Shown here piece by piece: positions 58,861 through 64,000 of a stretch of 64,000 nt of DNA (positions within the stretch are counted from its first letter, which is position 1; each line of letters starts with the position of its first letter). The stretch lies in contig ML679973.1 in NCBI GenBank assembly GCA_007922225.1, positions 1,182,033 to 1,246,032 of the forward strand, in the 5' to 3' direction. The notes below the pieces were generated by a model. It had not been told where the DNA came from and did not search any database. It saw only the letters and a program-made list of their open reading frames with translations. The translations under genes and the position numbers were made by a program. The DNA is from Emydura subglobosa. Its lineage: Eukaryota; Chordata; Testudines; Chelidae.

Positions 58861-61180
58861 AAATTATTGTATCTAAATCTTGCACAAACATATCTCTACA
58901 TCCTTCCTCCTAACCACAACAATTAGCTCTTATATACATATATAAAAACAGACAACTCTCTAAAAACACATGCACTAAATTCTCAACCCATCTAGTAAAT
59001 TTCCATAAGCGCAATGTGTCAACGACCTAGAGAGGAGAGGTTACCAGCTCACTTCACACTTACTTTCCGCAAATACCCTTTCTCCAAGCAAGTTAGCAAG
59101 TCTCTGAGTCTTTCAGGACATATAATCTCCCTCTCTGATCTTCTCAATATCAGCTTTTCATTAGAGTCTGCGTTGTTCTCTTGTTGCTTCCCAGTTTCTC
59201 CTTTGTCCGCTGACGATAAAAATATCAGTCAGCTGGTAAATGCCAAAGTCCACATTTACCGTCAATGTTTTGGAACATTCTGTGATTACACTTAGATGTC
59301 TTCGATTATTGTGAAATGTGCCCCCTCGGTCCGTCTGGTCTACATAAGACTTTGCATGCAGCTACCCCATTTAGCCCCAAGTATTAAAGGTCTGATTCCT
59401 CAGGCACTCTGTCATCATCCTAGACTAAGAGATGGCCAACAACGTCACTCCTGTGGTGCAATGGAACTTGCTACAGTAAAAGTAATGCTCATCTGTGTCA
59501 TAGACTGAGCTTTCTCAGGGGCCAATCTGAATCTGTGAAATGAACTCCCGCAGGAACTAAGGACCATCACAAACCTCACCACCTTCTTCTCCAAGTGCAA
59601 GTGCATTTCTTTGACCTTACCTTCACTAACATAAATACATAGCTACGTGTGTGCATCTCTCTCGCTATACAGTCCTACCAAACAAAACATTCCAATGGGC
59701 ACACGTCTCCCCCGAGAGAACAAACGACATGTGACAGACGTCAGTCACACTGTTTAATCCAGTACTGGATTGTGCTCACGTTCTATGGTGATGAGTGCAG
59801 AGAAGAACGGATGAAGACTAGGACACAATAGAAGAGAATAGCTACAAGTGACTCTATGTAGTTACAAACTGCAGAACAGCCTACAGGCAATCCACGGGAG
59901 GCTGCCATAAATTAGACTATCTCCTGGCTGCCCTAATTTATGCTTTGAATCACATTAACCCAGAGCAACCTAGAACCTCCAGGGTGCAAATGTGGCATGA
60001 AACCACCTTCTTTCCATCTGGGCCGTGCCTTCTACGCTTGACTTCCACAAGGTGCAGCACGGAATTTCAGCCTGTCTCTTTCCCATTTCATGGCTTACAA
60101 ATTCTGTTGTCTCCTCCCCCGTCCCTCAAAAAAGTGCATGTTTTCCTCTTCCACGAAGGAACTCCCCCTTTAAAAGGGCACCATTAACTTGAAATTTAAT
60201 CAATTTGTACAAAGGGTTAAAAGAAGTTTCAGATACTACATTTGTCTCTGAGTGTCCCTGACAATATTTGTGATTTTACAATAATATTTTCCTATTTTCA
60301 TGTCTCTTCTCCTTGTTGCTGTGTGAAAGACCCACACAAGCAGAAGGAGAAACGGATTACATAGAGGAGATTGTAAAACTGACTATACACACAATGCCAT
60401 CAAAGGAATGAAGGAAACAAACAGAAAAATATAGAAATGGACATTTTTTCACTCAAATGTTTCATTTATATGCACCTCAGGTGTTACTTGTAAAGCAGGA
60501 GATAAAATATTTTCACAAAAACTGTGATTTTTAGATTGCCCATGTCCCTGACCTTGCTGTCTTCTTCTGCCATTACCACAATCCACACCAGAAAGGGCAT
60601 AATCCAATCTTGCTCCTTCTACCCCGTGCATCCAGAGAGTCTTTTTCTAAAGTGGATAGCAACTCTAGGCTACATCTATAGTCCCAATGGGTATACAGTC
60701 AAGGATGAAAGAGAACCTGGAATACACTGTCTGGGTTCATACGTATTCCCTTTGAGGCATCCTGTTTCAAAGTTTGATTAGTTTAGACTTTTGCCTGGAG
60801 GTGAAACAGTTAGGCATTCAACATGTGTGCCTTTCAGAGTATATATTACATTCCTGCATATTATATATACATTCCTGCATCTCAAACATGCTGTTTCTCC
60901 TACATATATTACAGAAGCTTTGCCAGGAACAGGTGTTAACACAATCATTTAACTGACTTGCTCTTACTGTCTAATGTACAATATTTATATTTTTTTCTAT
61001 TTTTTTTCAGTCAATATAGAACTGGTGAAAGGTACCAGATTCACAGCCCCAGAGAATGAAACCCTCCATTTATCTACTGAACAGGTTCAGCCCAGGCAAT
61101 GGGAAATGTTTCTCTAACACTTCCGTCTTGGAGGGAACAGTGCTAGGCGTGATTTTTTTAATGTGGACACCTGTCCACTA
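58861..61180. other. Flank, no gene
   Basis: 59500-59640 may be an old L2-like C-terminus (NELPQELRTITNLTTFFSKC in plus frame). Otherwise nothing recognised. Confidence 0.35.
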
Positions 61181-61186
61181 TATATA

Positions 61187-61502
61187 CAGTAGAACCTCAG
61201 AGTTATGAACACCAGAGTTACGAATTGACCAGTCAACCACACACCTCATTTGGAACCGGAACTACACAATCAGGCAGCAGCAGAGACTGGGGAAAAAAAA
61301 AAAAAAGGAAATACAGCATTGTATTAAACATAAACTACTAAAAATAAAGGGAAAGCAGCCTTTTTCTTCTGCTTAGTAGTGTTTCAAAGCAGTATTAAGT
61401 TAATGTTCAGTTGTAAACTTTTAAAAGAACAACCATCACATTTTGTTCAGAGTTACGAACAACCTCCATTCCCGAGGTGTTCATAACTCTAGGGTTCTAC
61501 TG
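61187..61502. mobile_element. Tigger-like (pogo/Tc1-mariner) MITE
   Basis: 316 bp with TIRs CAGTAGAACCTCAGAGTTAT and, reversed, GTTCATAACTCTAGGGTTCTACTG, flanked by TA on both sides (61185-61186 and 61503-61504). Nested repeats AGAGTTACGAA occur inside both ends. It has an A-run at 61293-61306 and no transposase. Confidence 0.9.
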
Positions 61503-61504
61503 TA

Positions 61505-62095
61505 GAGGAGAGACTCCAGCTCATTTCAAACAGGTCAATGAACAGTCAAAGGGCATCAACTTTCAAGCATTGCTGACATATGCTAGATATGAAATGGTGG
61601 GCAAAAAGTAAACGGCTGAGAGACTTGTTATCACTTCCCTGATCCAGGCAGCCTTTTCCTTTTTTTAAATCTCTTTTTCTCAGCCTTTCTTAAAAAAGAT
61701 GACTCAGGAGGAAGTTGGCCACCAGGATTACAGAATTTTCAGGACATAAATCATTTCCTTTCTGTCTACATGAGCAAGGGGAGAGGGACACGAAGGGATA
61801 AGAGAAAGATCGAGACAGACAGAAAAAGAGACTGAAGTGCAGACAGCAGCTGTGTATAAGATATACAAATTATACAATTTTATGCAATTGTTATTCAAAA
61901 TACATCTCGCATTTTCCAGTTGGCTAATGTAAGCAACTGTGGTTGGTAGATCTGACAGTGACGGGAACCATGCTGCGAGGATAAGGCCATTCATTGGAAG
62001 AGGAGTATGGGGGCATTCACTACAGGTATCAGCATTGCTAGGGGTTAATCATCAGATTTTTGATAAAAATGTCCTATTTTACAGGAATAGCTGTG
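61505..62095. other. Flank, no gene
   Basis: Nothing recognised. Confidence 0.4.
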
Positions 62096-62099
62096 GGAG

Positions 62100-63010
62100 C
62101 AAATGACCCAAGATTTCCATGATCAGTGGTTCACAGTCAAGCTGGAAGGGCAGATCAAGTGGGCTGCAGGGATCGGTCCTGAGTCTAGTTCTGTTCAATA
62201 TCTTCATCAATGATTTGGATAATGGCACAGAGAGTACACTTATAAAGTTTGCAGATGATACCAAGCTGGGAGGGGTTGCAAGTGCTTTGGAGGATCGGAT
62301 TAAAATTCAAAATGATCTGGACAAACAGGAGAAATGGTCTGAAGTAAATAGGATGAAATTCAATAAGGACAAATGCAAAGTACTCCACTTAAGGACAGAA
62401 CGATCAGTCGCACATATATAAAATGGGAAATGACTGCCTAGGAAGGAGTATTATGGAAATGGGTTTGGGGGTTATAGTGGGTCACAAGCTAAATATGAGT
62501 CAGCAGTGTAACACTGTTGCAGAAAAAGCAAACATAATTCTGGGATATATCAGCAGGAGTGTTGTAAGCAAGACACGAGAAGTAATTCTTCTGCTCAACT
62601 CCATGCTGATTAAGCCTCAACTGGAGTGTTGTGTCCATTCTGGGTGCCACATTTCAGGAAAGATGTGGACAAATTGGACAAAGTCCAGAGAAGAGCAACA
62701 CAAATGATGAAAAGTCTGGAAAACATGACCTATGAGGGAAGATTGAAAAAATTGGGTTTGTTTAGTCTGGAGAAGGGAAGACTGAGGGGGGACATGACAA
62801 CAGTTTTCAAGTACACAAAAGGTTGTTACATGGAGGGAAAAAATTGTTCTCTTTAATCTCTGACAATAGGACAAGAAGCAATGAGCTTAAGCTGCAGCAT
62901 GGGTTAAACACTGGAATAAATTACCTAGGGAGGTTGTGGACTCTCCGTCACTGGAGGTTTTTAAGAGCAGGTTAGACAAACACCTGTCAGGGATGGTCTA
63001 GATAAAACTT
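62100..63010 (+). mobile_element. CR1 LINE, reverse transcriptase to near 3' end
   Basis: Open block 62119-62421 encodes the RT core: GSVLSLVLFNIFINDLDN, intact KFADDTKLGGVASALEDRIK and MKFNKDKCKVLHLRTE. The thumb blocks then follow in other frames: GVIVGHKLNMSQQCNTVAEK and DKVQRRATQMMKSLENMTYE. It ends with TTAGACAAACACCTGTCAGG/GATGGTCTAGATAA. One of the better-kept copies here. Confidence 0.9.
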
Positions 63011-63144
63011 ATTCTTTAAAGCCATAATATTTATGAGCTCCTAAAAATGCAGTCTGCTTGAGATGTAGCATTTCTATGAACTATACTACCTGAACGCTGA
63101 TAGCAGGTTAGCGCAATCTATTATATGATATGGGAAGCAATATT

Positions 63145-63260
63145 CTATACTGATTAGAGAAGGGGACTGTGACCTAACGCCTGCATTGTACTCTTGGCTC
63201 TGCCACTGACTTGCTATGTAGCTTTGGACAAGTCACTTCACTTGGCTGTACTTGGTTGCC
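63145..63260 (+). mobile_element. MIR SINE fragment
   Basis: TGATTAGAGAAGGGGACTGT, CTCTTGGCTCTGCCACTGAC and GCTTTGGACAAGTCACTTCA in MIR order. Confidence 0.85.
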
Positions 63261-64000
63261 CAACATGTAATATGGTCAGGGTCCACTTCAGAAATTAGTT
63301 GAAATTGTGTCCCACCAATGTCACAAAACAGAAGTTAAATGGATTATTAATTTGGTCCTGGCAAAATACGAAGAGGCAAAACTCCTCCATAAAGCAGTAC
63401 TAAATAAATAGCGCTACTCCCAGGGTCGGATCCAAACATGTAGCTTTTATGAGCCAATTTCAGCATGGCCCCAATTCAACAAACTGGTTAAGAACAGACT
63501 TAACTTTAATGAGATTTGACTTCAGTGACGCTTAAGCAGATGCTTAAAGCTAAGCATGTGCACTAGTACTTTGTTGAATCAGAGCCTAAATTAGCCCCAA
63601 CCCTAACTGCTCCACTCTAGTCTGCTCCTTTTATTAAAAACCCTTCTCACTGGGCTGGTTATTCTAATTTTTTTAATTTAATCCTACGTGGTTTATTAAG
63701 AAACCATTTTGGGTCTTATGATATGTCCTTTTTTCTTCTTCTCCCTTCCCTTTCCTTTCTATATTACTTTATTTTTACACTCTGTATCCTGATGTATCTC
63801 TTGGTCCATTTTTCTGTGTCCATTTTCCCTTGTTCTTATTTTTCTAAACTGAGTAATAATTGTTCCTTCTACCCTCTCCTTCTTCCTCCCCTGGACCCTC
63901 TTCCAAATCTCCCCCTTCCTCTGCTCCTGGATACCATATCCAATCTCTCTCCTCCTATTACTACCAAAAATAATGGTATATGGTGGGAAAAGATCTTGGA
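63261..64000. other. Flank, no gene
   Basis: Ends in a pyrimidine-rich stretch (63720-63960). Includes CTTAAGCAGATGCTTAAAGC near 63532, a hAT-like motif. No gene. Confidence 0.4.

Overview
The window is vertebrate nuclear DNA, most likely from a turtle (possibly another archosauromorph). The only host gene I recognise is the calcium-sensing receptor gene CASR. The rest is AT-rich intron and flank packed with transposon relics typical of turtles: CR1 LINEs in every stage of decay, PIF/Harbinger elements and their MITEs, hAT-like and Tigger-like MITEs, MIR SINEs, L2- and Tx1-like LINEs, Ty3/gypsy relics and a Penelope-like relic. There is no prokaryotic gene organisation.

CASR lies on the minus strand. 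Coding exon 2 (45617-45801, with a 5'UTR segment reaching about 46069), exon 3 (27834-28140) and exon 4 (20184-21065) all have canonical splice sites. Together they give 1374 nt, or 458 codons: signal peptide plus most of the Venus-flytrap extracellular domain. Exons 5-7 (rest of the ectodomain, cysteine-rich domain, seven-helix domain) were not found and should lie to the left of base 1. The upstream untranslated exon 1 should lie beyond base 64000.

The most striking non-host element sits in CASR intron 4, at about 10080-15408. It is a decayed Maverick/Polinton-type (adintovirus-like) element. In minus-strand order it keeps a retroviral-type integrase C-terminal half, a penton-like protein, a small basic minor-capsid protein, a hexon-like major capsid protein and an adenovirus-type cysteine protease. 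Facing these on the plus strand are a basic core-like protein and a further virion-type protein ending in a nuclear-localisation-like motif. The two gene sets converge on back-to-back AATAAA signals at 11546-11551 (+) and 11692-11697 (-). Every gene carries stops or frameshifts and no protein-primed DNA polymerase is present. A CR1 copy abuts the truncated integrase.

Other layout, left to right: two CR1 copies in inverted orientation (1-2450 and 2590-4800), the first split by a Harbinger MITE; a minus-strand gypsy relic (6960-8060) and CR1 pieces; the Polinton relic; MIR, CR1 and hAT debris; CASR exon 4; a 1.2 kb TIR element carrying several tRNA-like modules (22081-23321); an L2-like LINE; CASR exon 3; a CR1 copy (28640-30020); two Harbinger elements (31002-33290 and 35061-38518), the second with both its Myb-like and transposase genes; a GC-rich block (39420-40030); CR1 pieces; a head-to-head pair of Penelope-like ends carrying hammerhead-ribozyme-like cores (44527-44766); CASR exon 2; then upstream flank or intron 1 with more CR1, a Tx1-like RT fragment, a plus-strand gypsy relic (55930-58850) and a Tigger-like MITE (61187-61502).
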